From Phymorhynchus buccinoides (taxonomy: Eukaryota > Mollusca > Gastropoda > Neogastropoda > Raphitomidae): DNA of 64,000 nt. The notes below the pieces were generated by a model. The model did no database searches, was not told where the DNA came from, and saw only the letters and a list, made by a program, of their open reading frames with translations. Every line of letters starts with the position of its first letter. The stretch's first letter is position 1. Location of the stretch: contig CM065693.1 of assembly GCA_017654935.2 (NCBI GenBank), positions 13,080,281-13,144,280 on the forward strand, read 5' to 3'. Position numbers and translations under genes: made by a program. Shown here piece by piece: positions 11,040 to 22,140 of this stretch.

Positions 11040-11906
11040 GGCCACCCCTAAAAATTTTTCAAAAAAAATGTTTGCAAGTCGCTGACTCGCATCCTGTGGT
11101 TTCAAGCTTCGACGCCATTGTTGCATTGTTGCTATGGTATTTTAACCGAGTAATGGAGGTAGGCAACTCTAATTTTCACGAAGTGCTCTCACCCTAGTTG
11201 TTTTTTTCTCCGAAAATCGTCTATTAATTTACCGTAACTACGTCTGATATTACCTTGAATGGGCAGGCATGGTTAAAACCAGAACATGTTTTGTCTTATT
11301 TGAAATTTGGCAGGAATGTGCTATGCGCATGCACCATTTTTAGAAACAGTAGTTTGCATGAGTGGAATTCAGTTTTAATGTAATTATAATTTCTTTAATA
11401 TTTATATTAATATAAAATGCTTTTAAAAATAATATTTTTTTTGCATGTCTCTCTCCTTCGGTTTTTGCACGTTAGATCTGTTAAGTCAACATAATATAGG
11501 CATACAAATGAATAATATTAAACTTTTGCATCGTATCAGTTCTTCTTTATAACTATTCTGGTACATGTTTTAAGGCAATGTTGGTATTGGTCACTATTTT
11601 GGCACCTTGTTTTAAACTATGCCCGCCACCTTAAAATTAATGTACATAATAATTATCTGCCCAGTTGCCAAAATCCACAAACAGTCCTCACAACTCAGCT
11701 ATTTACGTGTTATTATTCAATTACAAGCCATCGTTATGATAACAAGATTGACGTTTGTGATAGAACAGCCTGCTTAATATTTTTGTATATTTCAGCCTCT
11801 TTATGCATAGACCAAAAAAATAATACATGCCATCGTTATGAAAAAAACAATATTGACGATTGTGATATAACAGCATGCGTACTATTTTGGGGGGTCATCA
11901 ATTCTG
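11040..11906. other. No gene seen; AT-rich outer right arm
   Basis: Nearly identical to the reverse complement of 3103-4000; differences are mostly homopolymer length. Confidence 0.65.
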
Positions 11907-11927
11907 TTCTCGGCCTTTTGGCTAAGA
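11907..11927 (+). pseudogene. Fragment of U2 snRNA 5' end, mirror copy
   Basis: Plus-strand match to the conserved U2 snRNA 5' segment, as at 3082-3102. The next bases (CAGTGATTCAGGAACAT) do not follow U2. The short match sits 40 bp from the fold-back element at 11967. Confidence 0.75.
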
Positions 11928-11966
11928 CAGTGATTCAGGAACATAAATTTTTTTGTTTATACCCTG

Positions 11967-12117
11967 GGCCTGTATTCACGTTGAGATAGCATGAGACTTA
12001 GCATGATGCTAACTTAGAAGCTCTTCCAATGTCCTATAGGATTTAATATGACTTTTGGAAGAGCTTCTAAGTTAGCATCATGCTAAGTCTCATGCTATCT
12101 CAACGTGAATACAGGCC
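11967..12117. mobile_element. 151-bp fold-back element (copy 2, mirror)
   Basis: Same element and length as 2892-3042, on the other arm. The terminal GGCCTGTATTCACGTTGA and its complement are intact. Confidence 0.85.
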
Positions 12118-12246
12118 CTGGTTGGTTTGTTCAGCCCGTCGTACATGGCGAAAGCCGATACGCGACGTTAAACTGAACTTCCATCCATTTTTGGGGTGCA
12201 TGTTTTAGCCCCTATAATACAGAGACAAATATACACATGAACCTCT

Positions 12247-12592
12247 CCGTGGGGAAACCGGGGGGGGGGCTTTCGTAAGAATAGTTCCCCCACCTTCTGG
12301 AAGTTCCTTGTGCTTGTAACTTCCTCTAATCTGCCACTCTCTTTGACTCTGCCTTTTTCCCTTTGGTTTCTGCTTTCTGTCATCTACCATCTTTCTGACT
12401 TATTGGTCCATTCTCCTGCCTTTTTTCAAAAAAAAATCTTCCTAAATAATGTTTCTCCTTTTTGAGCTCCTCCGAAACCGGAATGTGTTGGCTGTACGCA
12501 GCGGGGAGACCAGTGAAAACTGAAAAAAACCGGACACATATGTACCTTACCCATTATGGCCATATGGTCTGGGAACGCAAAAGAAGAAGAAT
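12247..12592 (-). mobile_element. Modular SINE-like repeat, head 1 plus body (copy 2, mirror)
   Basis: Minus-strand counterpart of 2432-2768. Reading from the right it has the CATATGGTC/CCATTATGG head, then the body, ending near GGTTTCCCCACGG. Confidence 0.75.
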
Positions 12593-13039
12593 ACATATGA
12601 ATGCCAGTTTTGGGCTCGTTGTATGCGTGTGTAAACAGTGAGATAACCCCTGACGTCGATGATTCGGTTTCTTGTTTTGGTTTTCTTCCCACCTTGACTT
12701 GGGCATGTCAACTTTTCTCATTGAACAGAAATTCTATTAAATCTGAGGACACGGAGTGAGCTGGGAAAAGAGATGGGATCTGAAAGCCAAACGTACTTCT
12801 CTGGGACGGGTGGGGGAAGAGACGGGTGGGGAAAGGAGAATGACACGGAGGGTGAAGCTAACGCGGAACGAGAAGGGAGAGGAGGGGTTGCATGAGGGGA
12901 GTAGGGGTGGAAGGGAGGAGCGAGGGAAAGAAAAACATCGAGATGATTATGGAGAAGAAACGTTTGCACTTTGAATAGTTTTTTCGTCTTTCTTATTTTT
13001 TTGTCCCCCTCCTTACCTTCCTCCTGGCCTGCTCTTCCC
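12593..13039. other. No gene seen; purine-rich stretch before the CTT tract
   Basis: Mirror of 2000-2431. It contains one copy of the short direct repeat (about 12967-12998, CACTTTGAATAG then TTTCGTCTTTCTTA) that brackets the first CTT block. Confidence 0.55.
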
Positions 13040-13289
13040 TGCTCTTCCTTTCTTCTTCTTCTTCTTCTTCTTCTTCTTCTTCTTTTTCTTCTTCTTCTTC
13101 TTCTTCTTCTTCTTCTCTTCTTTCTTCTTCTTCTTCTTCTTCTTCTTCTTCTTCTCCTTCTTCTTCTTCTTTCTTCTTTCTTCTTCTTCTTCTTCTTTCT
13201 TCTTCTTCCTTCTTCTTCTTCTTCTTTCTTCTTCTTCTTCTTCTTTCTTTCTTCTTCTTCGATCGCTCAGACAGAAAAGTGTTGCACTT
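13040..13289. repeat. Inner CTT polypyrimidine block ending at a repeat-head motif
   Basis: (CTT)n with scattered C and T, ending in CGATCGCTCAGACAG at 13259-13273. That motif is the head-2 terminus of the fold-back elements in 56997-57738 and 59612-60350. Confidence 0.85.
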
Positions 13290-15505
13290 TTGAATATTTT
13301 CTTCTTCTTCTTTCTTATTCTTTTTCTCTCTTCTTTCTTGTTCTTCTTCTTCTTCTTGTTCTTCTGGTTCTTCTTCTTCTTTTTCTTCTTCTTCTTTTTC
13401 TTTTTCTTTTTGTTCTTCTTCCTTCTCCTTCGTCTCCTCCTTCTTCCTTCTCCTTCTTCTCCTCCTTCTCCTCCTTCTCCTCCTTCTTCTCCTTCTTCTC
13501 CTTCTCCTCCTCTTCCTCCTTCTTCTTCTTCTTCTTCTTCTCCTCCTTCTTCCTTCCTCTTCCTCTTCTCCTTTTCTCCTTCTTCTCCTTCTTCTCCTTC
13601 TTCTGCCTTCTTTCTCCTTCTTCTCCTTCTTCTGCTTTCTTTCTTCTTCTTCTCTTCTTCCTCCCTTCTCCTCCTTCTCTCTCCTTCTTCTCCTTCTCCT
13701 CCTTCTCCTCCTTCATCCTCCTTCTCCTCCATCTCCTCCTCCTCCTTCTCTCCTCCTCCTCTTTCTTCTTCTTCTTCTCTTTCTCCTTCTCCTTTTCCTT
13801 CTCCTCCTTGCTTCTCCTTCTCCTCCTTCTCCTCCGCTCCTCCTTCTTCTTCTACTTCTCCTTCTCCTCCTTCTTCTCCTTCTCCTCCTTCTTCTCCTCC
13901 TTCTTCTCCTTCTCCTCCTCCTCCACTTCCTCCTTCTCCTCCTTCTCCTCCTTCTCCTCCTTCTTCTCCTTCTTCTTCCTTCTCCTCCTTCTTCTATCCT
14001 TCTCTTCCTTCTTCTCCTCCTCCTTTTCCTCCTTATTCTCCTTCTTCTTCTCTCTTCTCCTCCTTCTTCTTCTCCTTACTCCTTCTCCTTCTCTCTCTCC
14101 TTCTCCTCCTTCTCCTCCGTTTCTCCTTCTTCTCCTTCTCCTCTCTTCCTCCTTCCTTCTCCTCTTCTCCTTCTTCTCCTTCTTCTCCTTCTTCTCCTTC
14201 TTCTTCCTCTTTTTTTCTCTCTTCTTCTTCTTCTCTTCTTCTCCTCTCCTCCTTCTCTTTCCTTATTCTCCTTCTCCTCCTTCTTTTCCTTCTCCTCCTT
14301 CTCCTCCTTCTTCTTCTTCGTCTCCTCCTTCTCCTTTTTCTTCTTCGTCTTTTTCGTGTTCTCCTCCTTCTCCTCCTTCCTCTTCTTCTTCCGCTCCTTA
14401 TTTTTCTTCCTCCTCCTCCTCCTCCTTCACCTGCTTCTTCTTCTTCTTCTTCATTCTTCTCCTTTTCTTCTTCTTCTTCTTCTTCTTCTTCTTCTTCTTC
14501 TTCTTCTTCTTTCTTCTTCTTCTTCTTGCTTCTTCTTCTTCTTTCTTCTTCCTCTTCTTCTCCTTCTTCTCCTTCTTCTCCTTTTTCTCCTCCTTCTCCT
14601 CCTCCTCCTCCTTCTCCTCCTTCTTTCTCTTTTCCTTCTTCTCCTCCTCCTCATTCTACTCCTTCTTCTCCTTCTCCTCGCTTCTTCTTCTTCTTTCTTT
14701 TCTTCTCCTTCTCCTCCTTCTTCTACCCCTGCTCCTCCTCCTCCTTCGTCTCCTTCTTCTCCTTCTCCTCCTTCTCCTCCTTCTTCTCCTTCTCCTCCTT
14801 CTCCCTCCTCCTCATTTCTTCTCCTTTTTCTTTCCTTTCTTCCTCCTTCCTCTTCTTTTCTTCTCTCTTCTCCTCCTTCTTCTTCTTCTTCTCCTTCTCC
14901 TCCTTCTTCTCCTCCTCATCCTTCTCCTTTCTTCTTCTTCTTCTTCTTCTCTCTCCTCCTTCTCCTCCTTCTCCTTCTCCTCCTTCTTCTCCTTCTCCTC
15001 CTTCTCCTCCTACTCTTCTTCTTCTTCTTCTTCCCTCCTTCCTCCTTCTCCTGATCCTCCTACTCCTCCTTCTACTCCTTCTCTTCCACCTTCGTCTCCT
15101 CTCCTCCTCCTCATCCTACTCCTCCTTCTCCTCCTTCTCCTCCTTCTCCTCCTTCTCCTCCTTTCTTCTCCTTCTTCCTCCTTCTCATCCTCCTCTTCTC
15201 CTCCTTCTTCTCCTTATCCTCCTTCTCCTCCTTCCCCTCCTTCTCCTCCTTCTCCTCATCCTCCTTCCTCATCGATACTCCTCTTCTCACCTTCTTCTCC
15301 TTCTTCTCCTTGTTCTCCTTCTTCTTCTTTCCCCTTCTCCTCCTTCTTTCTCCTTCTTCCTCCTTCTCCTCTTTCTTCTTCTTCTTCTCCTTCTCCTCCT
15401 CCTTCTCCATTCTCATTTTTCGCCTTCTTCTCCTTTTTCTTTTTCTTCTCCTTCTTCTCCTTCTTCTCCTACTCCTCCTTCTCCTCCTTCTTCTCTTTGG
15501 ACTTT
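13290..15505. repeat. 2.2-kb CTT/CTCCTT polypyrimidine tract
   Basis: Almost only C and T on the top strand, built from CTT, CTC and TCCTTCTCCTCC blocks. It gives very long open frames of Leu, Phe, Ser and Pro, which are composition artefacts. The tract ends sharply near TCTTTGGACTTTCCAACGAC. Confidence 0.95.
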
Positions 15506-15814
15506 CCAACGACCTTTGTAATGGACGCTTTTGTACATTTAAAAAACCCAATCCTAACTAAACTAAACTGAATATTTAAGCCAAACACCCACTGTTGAGC
15601 TTCTTGCTTCTTTATTTCGGTGTCTGTTTGTCTGATTCTCTGTCTGTTTTCTTCTTCTTAAATCAATGTTGAATTTCAAATAAACAAATTAGTTTATATC
15701 AAAAATATATGTTTCTTTTGCCGGTGTAATTTGTCATTTCACAACCAGTTAAGCGGGCAGTGGGTGGTTGCCTCGTGCCTCCATACGGGAGCTGGACGAC
15801 CCTGCCCCTCCACG
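15506..15814. other. No gene seen; end of palindrome 1 and flank
   Basis: Ordinary AT-rich sequence after the tract. This is the first sequence whose mirror partner would lie outside the window. Confidence 0.5.
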
Positions 15815-16118
15815 AGTCTCTCTCCGTGTGGATCTTTCGCAAAAATGTTTTCCCTACCTTCTGAAGTTCTGTGCTTGTAACTTCCTCTATCTTGCCACTC
15901 TCTTTGCCTCTGCTTCCTTCGCTTTCTATCATCTGCTATCTTTCTGACTTATTGGCCCCATTCCCCGGCCTTTTAATTTTTTAAATCTCCCAAATACACT
16001 TCTCCTTTGGCTCTGTTGTCCCACGGCTGTTACGCAGCGGAGACCAGTGAAACTGAAAACCACACATACGTACCTTACCCATTATGGCCTCTTTTGCTGG
16101 GAACGCAGAAGAGAAGAG
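15815..16118 (-). mobile_element. Modular SINE-like repeat, head 1 plus body (eroded copy)
   Basis: Reading the minus strand, the head (CCATAATGGGTAAGGTACG), GTCTCCGCTGCGTAACAGCC and the body through AGTTACAAGCACAGAACTTC are recognisable. About one base in ten differs from the 2432 copy, so it is an older insertion outside the palindrome. Confidence 0.7.
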
Positions 16119-16769
16119 AATGAAGAAACTATTAAGGAAAATAAATTATGACCCTGACCGCAACCACGACCGCACATCATTCTCAAATGGAAAAAATAGA
16201 AATATCATGCGTTATTAAACCAGAGACAAAACAACAAAGAAACAAACTTTGAAACTGCTCGCAGTTTAGCGAGCACTCTATGAGTTGATCATTCGCTTGA
16301 ATCTAAAAAGTAAACAAAACACAACGTGTCAAATTTTCTCACAATTTGACATTTTCTGTGGCCGTGTAAATTGATTGGTTAGTAATAACTGTTCTCATGT
16401 CCGTGACATTGACATTGACCATTAAACCTAGACAAGCAACAATAAACAATGCTTTTTTTGAAATCAGTAAAAACAAAACACAACAACACACACACACCAA
16501 CAGCAACAATAATCGCAAACGAACTCGACGTTTCACAATGTCGCTATACAATTGTTTTTTTGTAATTGTGTATTAGCAAACGGACATATACTCTTGTACG
16601 TGTTTCTTCTGAAATTATTGCGAGACGTAGAATAGCGCCCCCCCCCCCGCGCTCCCCCCCCACCTCCCACCTACATGTTTCTGTTCTTATCTTTGTATGT
16701 TTGTTTAGTTGTGTGACAAGAATAATTAAAAATTAACGATTTTCCATGAACGTGGCGTAAGGCTAGTAG
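16119..16769. other. No gene seen; homopolymer C and short AT-rich sequence
   Basis: Short open frames only. A C-rich run near 16637-16668 is the only notable feature. Confidence 0.5.
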
Positions 16770-16801
16770 GATGTTGTTGTTGTTTTGTTGTTGTTGTTGT
16801 T

Positions 16802-16834
<33 letters not shown>

Positions 16835-16835
16835 G
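16770..16835. repeat. (TTG)n microsatellite
   Basis: TTG units with two TTTTG interruptions. Confidence 0.95.
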
Positions 16836-17095
16836 TCGTCCTGGCTAAGTGACATCCAGGGATCATCCCAATAGCAGAAGCAACTTGAACACTATGGTAC
16901 AAGTGCACCATCGGCGTTGGATGACAGGCTCTCCGTGAGTTTGCGGTAGTTCCCTCCTTGGCGGATGTTGCGCCAGAGAGCTGCACATTGTGTGAGAAAG
17001 GTTTTATGGGTAGAATGGAATGTTTTGCCACAGGCTGTCCTTTTCCAGACAGGATGTCATCTCTGTGCTCCTTGAAACGCTCGTTCAATGATTTG
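16836..17095. repeat. Family C related repeat (GGGATCATCCCA type)
   Basis: CCTGGCTAAGTGACATCCAG and GGGATCATCCCAATAG, then ACACTATGGTACAAGTGCACC, resemble blocks at 57925-58290, 59070-59430 and 54410-54510. An open frame continues to about 17095, but no splice-flanked exon is evident. Confidence 0.5.
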
Positions 17096-17099
17096 TATT

Positions 17100-17575
17100 T
17101 TGCAACCAAAAGTCAACCATCCATCATCTCCAAACCCAACCCACCAACCAACCATCAACCAACCGAAACCAACCACGCAACCAGCCATCATCCAACCACA
17201 ACTAAAATATCCCCACGAACCAACCAACGCACGAACAGCCAACCACCACCATCCCTCCATCCATCAACCAACCACCAACCATCCACCAACCAACCTCTAT
17301 CATCACAACCACCATCCAACGAACCAACACCACCCAACCATCCTTCCATCCACCAACTAACCACCACCAGAAACCCACCATCCATCCATCCATCACCAAC
17401 CAACAACCCACCACCAACAACTCATCAGCCAACATGCAACCAACCATCATCCATCCATCCAACCACCCCCAACCACCACCAACCAACCGACCAACCAACC
17501 AACCTCCATCATCCACAACCAACCACACCAACCAACCCACCAACCAACCAACTCAAGCCATCTCATCTATAGATT
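17100..17575. repeat. CCAACCAAC/CCATCCATC array, first block
   Basis: Degenerate tetranucleotide repeat rich in CCAA and CCAT, ending at CATCTATAGATTGGGAAAAG. Open frames of Pro, Thr, His and Asn, or Trp and Gly on the minus strand, are composition effects. Confidence 0.92.
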
Positions 17576-17609
17576 GGGAAAAGAAAACGTTCAATGAATC
17601 TTCTTTTAG

Positions 17610-17940
17610 TAACCAGCCAACATCCAACCCATCCATCCAAACAACCAACCACCAACCAACCAACCAACCCATACATCCTCCAACAACACCAACCTCATCC
17701 ATCCCAACCACCACCACCACCCAACCATCCAACCAACGCAGCCAACCATCCATCCATCCAACCACGGCAAACAACCAACCAGCCAACCAGAAAACAAACC
17801 ATCCATCCAACCAACCAACCAACCACAACAACAACACCAACCAACCAACCAACCACCACCAACCAACCAACAACAAAACAAACATCATCCACCAACCAAC
17901 CACCCAACTCAACCATCACATCTATAGATTGGAAAAAGTA
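17610..17940. repeat. CCAACCAAC/CCATCCATC array, second block
   Basis: The same repeat type, ending in ACATCTATAGATTGGAAAAA. The common end with the first block shows that array plus flank was duplicated. Confidence 0.9.
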
Positions 17941-17959
17941 ACTTCATTGTCCGTACTTT

Positions 17960-18029
17960 AAGCGCAACACACCACACAAACACACACAGAGACACAGACA
18001 GATCATACAGAACAGACAGACAGACGACC

Positions 18030-18077
<48 letters not shown>

Positions 18078-18245
18078 CGACAGACCAGACAGACACACAC
18101 ACCATGCACAACACACACACACACACAACACACACAAATCACACATCACACATACCCACACACACATCACACACACACCACCACTCACACAACACACAAC
18201 ACACACACACACACACACACACACATCACATCACACACACGACAC
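17960..18245. repeat. (ACAG)n and (CA)n tracts
   Basis: CA-rich repeat with a core of about 15 CAGA/GACA units at 18012-18080. Confidence 0.95.
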
Positions 18246-18282
18246 GCACACACACAACACAGGAGGCAGGATGAAAAAAAAG

Positions 18283-18345
18283 CCTTGTTAGTCTGTATTC
18301 TTTAACCCTCAATAAAGATCATTTTGACTTGACTTGACTGACTGA
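18283..18345 (+). mobile_element. 3' tail of a retroelement-like repeat
   Basis: TTTAACCCTCAATAAAGATC followed by TTTTGACTTGACTTGACTGA: a polyadenylation-like AATAAA followed by a short pentamer tail, as in 3' ends of some non-LTR elements and SINEs. No upstream body is visible because a CA repeat precedes it. Confidence 0.5.
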
Positions 18346-18622
18346 CACACACACACCCACACACACACACACACGCACCCACGCTCGCACGCGACGCACA
18401 CACGCTCGCTCGCGCACACGCCGCAGCACGCACACACTACCACACGCACACACACAACGGCCACACACACACACACACACCCACACGCATACAGCACATG
18501 CGCCACGCACACACACCACACACACACACACCACACATACACACACCACCACACACACACACACCACACACACACACACACACACGACACACAACACCAC
18601 ACACAACCAACACACACACACC
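18346..18622. repeat. (CA)n repeat
   Basis: Long CA tract with CG- and CC-containing interruptions. Cys/Val-rich minus-strand open frames come from it. Confidence 0.95.
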
Positions 18623-18864
18623 AAGGGCATGATACATCTATAGTGCATGATATCGAACCTGACTGTCACACTGATAAATGCCGCTACATTAATGCGCGTT
18701 GGTCGTAGATGTAGTTCGCTAATTTTCATTACGAGCGTTTTGGGTAATTATTTTAACACATTATTATTACGTTTGGGAACTGAAACGCTGTGTAATTCAA
18801 GATAATCACATCAATTAAAAATTGCGGGGGTCTAGAGAGGAAGAGAGGGGGAGGGAGGGACTCA

Positions 18865-18897
18865 TCCCCCCCTCTCTCTCACTCTCTCTCTCCTCTC

Positions 18898-18940
<43 letters not shown>

Positions 18941-18950
18941 CTCTCTTCAC
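18865..18950. repeat. (CT)n microsatellite
   Basis: CT units with TCCTC interruptions. Confidence 0.93.
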
Positions 18951-19433
18951 TACCCCAACTAAGATATCACGCGCTAAGGGTGTGGGTCCTGGGCGTCCGT
19001 TTTTCTATCTCTGCTCTCCTGTCACTGCCCTTCCCTCTTTGCGGCGTTTTCTTGTTTTCGTTGTATGATTCCGTCCGTGCATACTCTCGCGTCGTTTGTA
19101 GTCTCGTTTTTTGGTTTTCATTCTGGCTGCGCTCCTTAGATTTCTCGCCACGAGATCCAGAGACGGCAGGATCACGTGTGCACTTATCTTCGTCTCTATC
19201 CTCTATGATTCATGATTGTCGCTTCTTGTGTGACGCTATGCGTCCGGTTTCGTGGGCGCGTTCTCTTATTAGCTTTCTGCTCTTTAGCTGTCTCGTGCCG
19301 TTGATCCTCTATTGCGGTCGTATCTTGTCCGAACATCTTGCTTCGCTTTCTTTTTTTCTCTGTTCGGCTTTCTCTTCATTTTAGTTTTCTTATCCTATTT
19401 ACTTGCGCCATCTGCTTTCCGCCTTTGTCTCTC
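18951..19433. other. Adenine-poor contig end, no gene supported
   Basis: A 134-codon open frame starts at 18980, but the sequence is depleted in A, lacks a recognisable domain and ends at the gap. I do not call it a gene. Confidence 0.4.
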
Positions 19434-19933
19434 NNNNNNNNNNNNNNNNNNNNNNNNNNNNNNNNNNNNNNNNNNNNNNNNNNNNNNNNNNNNNNNNNNN
19501 NNNNNNNNNNNNNNNNNNNNNNNNNNNNNNNNNNNNNNNNNNNNNNNNNNNNNNNNNNNNNNNNNNNNNNNNNNNNNNNNNNNNNNNNNNNNNNNNNNNN
19601 NNNNNNNNNNNNNNNNNNNNNNNNNNNNNNNNNNNNNNNNNNNNNNNNNNNNNNNNNNNNNNNNNNNNNNNNNNNNNNNNNNNNNNNNNNNNNNNNNNNN
19701 NNNNNNNNNNNNNNNNNNNNNNNNNNNNNNNNNNNNNNNNNNNNNNNNNNNNNNNNNNNNNNNNNNNNNNNNNNNNNNNNNNNNNNNNNNNNNNNNNNNN
19801 NNNNNNNNNNNNNNNNNNNNNNNNNNNNNNNNNNNNNNNNNNNNNNNNNNNNNNNNNNNNNNNNNNNNNNNNNNNNNNNNNNNNNNNNNNNNNNNNNNNN
19901 NNNNNNNNNNNNNNNNNNNNNNNNNNNNNNNNN
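19434..19933. other. Assembly gap of exactly 500 N
   Basis: Placeholder gap between contigs; the real distance is unknown. Confidence 0.99.
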
Positions 19934-20528
19934 TTTATGAAAGTTTCCTTTGCCTTCTAGATTTTTCATTTAATCGGCCCATTTATATTGTCGGTACGAG
20001 TTGGTCTGAATGGGCAAAACACAGCTGGTCCATGGTACAGTTGAAAATAAAGCCAACAGTGTCGCTTGTTTCGAAATAAATATATCATGTTTGTGCTTTA
20101 GCTTTCATATTCTGCTATTTATATATGTAAGTAGAACGGTATGTGTTTCTTGAGATGAAGAAGGTTGCCAAAAATGCTAATCTTGATTAATTGAATAATG
20201 ACTAGCTTCACAATCAGGCACGATGTCATTATGGCCGCACCGCCATATTGTTGTCTCAAACGTGATTCTTAACCTTGCAAACACTCTTCAAAACCGAACA
20301 CATGGTGTTAACGTCTTTGTTTATTCCTTAGAGCCCCACTTTGGTTGCTACGCGCACTGTTATCACTCAAGAATACACACTACGTCATCACTCATCCCTG
20401 ATTACCAAAGTGCAGTGTTTGTGGTTTTCAATCTCACAGTGTTGTTCTCTCATACTTAAACTAAACCCCAAACCTCATACTAGCCCTGTCCGCCCGATCA
20501 TATGTTCATTGTGACCCTGTTCCCTTTC
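19934..20528. other. No gene seen after gap 1
   Basis: AT-rich with an AATAAA at about 20046 and a second AAATAAATA near 20074, which could belong to a 3' UTR entering from the gap. No coding exon is visible. Confidence 0.4.
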
Positions 20529-20540
20529 GCTATGTCTATA

Positions 20541-20681
20541 GAGGTGGGGGGGGGTGGTGGGGGGGGGTGGGGGGGGGGGGGGGGGGGGTGGGGGGGGGGG
20601 GGGGGGGGGGGTGGGGGGGGGGGGGGGGGGGGGGGGGGTGGGGGGGGGGGGGGGGGGGGTGGCGGGGGGGGGGGGGGGGGT

Positions 20682-20729
<48 letters not shown>
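20541..20729. repeat. Poly-G tract of about 190 bp
   Basis: Nearly pure G with scattered single T and one C. Such length is prone to sequencing error. It could form G-quadruplexes. Confidence 0.95.
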
Positions 20730-20730
<1 letters not shown>

Positions 20731-21175
20731 GAAACAACCGGTTTTGAACGAAAACCGTTGCTAACTTTCGCGGTTCGAAAAAACGGTCGAGTTTGCTGTG
20801 AACCGGTTTTTTAACTGCAACTGAGTAAGTTTTTTTTTACAATAAAATCGCATTCTTTTTTCGAAACCAACATTGATTCTCAGCGCAGATGTGGTGTTTG
20901 TAAACCAAGATTAGCTTTTCTAGTTTGTGGTGGTCTATGGCTTTGACTTTGACTTTAAAGTGGTTATGTTGTTGTGTGTTCAGAGTCTCGTTTCTTTATT
21001 ATGTGTGTGTGTGTGTGTGTGCTCGTGCGTGCGTGTGTGTGAATATTCTGACAAATAAATGTGTTTGCATAGGTGACACTATTGAGGCGAGTACTGGTTT
21101 AAAAAAAACGGTTCGGCAAACCGTTTCGAATAGGGAAAACCCGGTTCGGATTTTTGAACGCGGTTCTCAATATGT
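20731..21175. other. Cluster of AACCGGTT-like palindromic motifs
   Basis: AACCGGTT occurs near 20738 and 20802, with related AAAACCGTT, CGGTTCG, AAACGGTTCGGCAAACCG and CCCGGTTCGG blocks to 21170. AACCGGTT is the consensus bound by Grainyhead/CP2-family factors. The spread of related half-sites could equally be a degraded inverted-repeat element. A GT microsatellite lies at 21001-21040. Confidence 0.35.
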
Positions 21176-21539
21176 CTAATGCACCCGGAAAATGAATGCA
21201 GATGGTCCGGCAACATGCCGACAAACGAATGCAGAATGGGTTAACCAACGAAAAATGCCGAATGTGTAAGGCGGATGATCAAATGCCGATGTAGGGCAGA
21301 TTATGAAACATTCTACAGAAAACCCCAAAAGGTACACAATGGAAAGTGAAATTGCCGATAGCAAATGATTAACATGCCACCGATGACACGTTTTTCCGTA
21401 GTTCGGCTATCCCCAACCACTAGAATAGGAAATCACGTCATACCGACGTGTTTACAGACAAAACACCGCGCGCAGGCGTACAATTAAAAACACACAACGC
21501 TCAACATAATTCAAAGAACTCAATGAGTAGTCTAGTCGT

Positions 21540-22140
21540 TTTTTTTTTTTGTGGCTCTGGGCCTGTGTAACTTAAAAGCAACACTTTTTAAAAAAAAGAA
21601 GATTGCCTGTTTTTAATATCGAACTTCGAACTACATGGATCTCCGATGTTTGTTGAACTTCGCCCGATCCGTCAAACACCAAAAAACCTGGTTTTTGGGG
21701 TCCGGTTTTGGGGGTCTTTTTACCAAAACCTCTGTGGGTAACCCAAAATTGAAAAAAATCCGATTGTAACCCAAAAACCTCTGTTGGCACCCCCAAAAAA
21801 GAGTCGCATAAACTCAGAAATTAGTGGATAGGTTAGGAAAGTAAATGGGAGCGGAAAAGACAACACATAAAATGTCCTGATTATATTGTTTTCTCAAGTT
21901 CCTTGGTTTGGGGGTACCAACAGAGTTTTTTTGGTGTAAAAAGACCCAAAAAAAAAAAAAAACCGGTTTTTGGGGGGGGTGTTTCGAACGGACCCAACGT
22001 CGCCTGATGCTGGTCGAAATGTATATTTCTAAGCCCTTCATTTTCGCCATTTCTGGGGCATTTCCGGTGAATAGACACAGTGAGAACAGAACAGAGCAAT
22101 CATACTTTGTTTGGTCTTAGAATTCAAGGCAATTAGACTA
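21540..22140. repeat. Imperfect fold-back repeat
   Basis: The minus strand of 21660-21800 and the plus strand of 21905-21985 share GGTRCCAACAGAG, then TTTTTGGG, AAAAGACCC and AACCGG blocks. The two halves face each other around a unique centre of about 100 bp. No ORF of interest. Confidence 0.5.

Larger units (their letters stand above)
7515..15025. repeat. Right arm of giant inverted duplication 1
   Basis: Mirror of 1-7478. The inner ends are still recognisable around a spacer of about 36 bp: TTATGGCCTACGGA at about 7465 and TCCTAGGCATAA at about 7517 are imperfect complements. The noisy centre and clean outer arm are what one expects if the outer arm was polished with many reads and the centre rests on few. 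A biological alternative is an old palindrome with gene conversion only in the outer arms, but the divergence is dominated by homopolymer indels, which favours the technical reading. Confidence 0.92.

Noticed and set aside
12971..15571. 866-codon open frame of Leu, Phe, Ser and Pro
   Set aside because: Pure CTT/CTCC composition effect; no domain, and other forward frames are also open for hundreds of codons.
17057..17961. Trp/Gly-rich and Pro/Thr/His-rich frames in CCAA arrays
   Set aside because: Tetranucleotide repeat composition.
18003..18637. Cys/Val-rich frames over CA tracts
   Set aside because: GT/TG codons of a microsatellite give alternating Cys and Val.
19312..20079. Open frames crossing the N gap
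   Set aside because: Their length consists of unknown residues.
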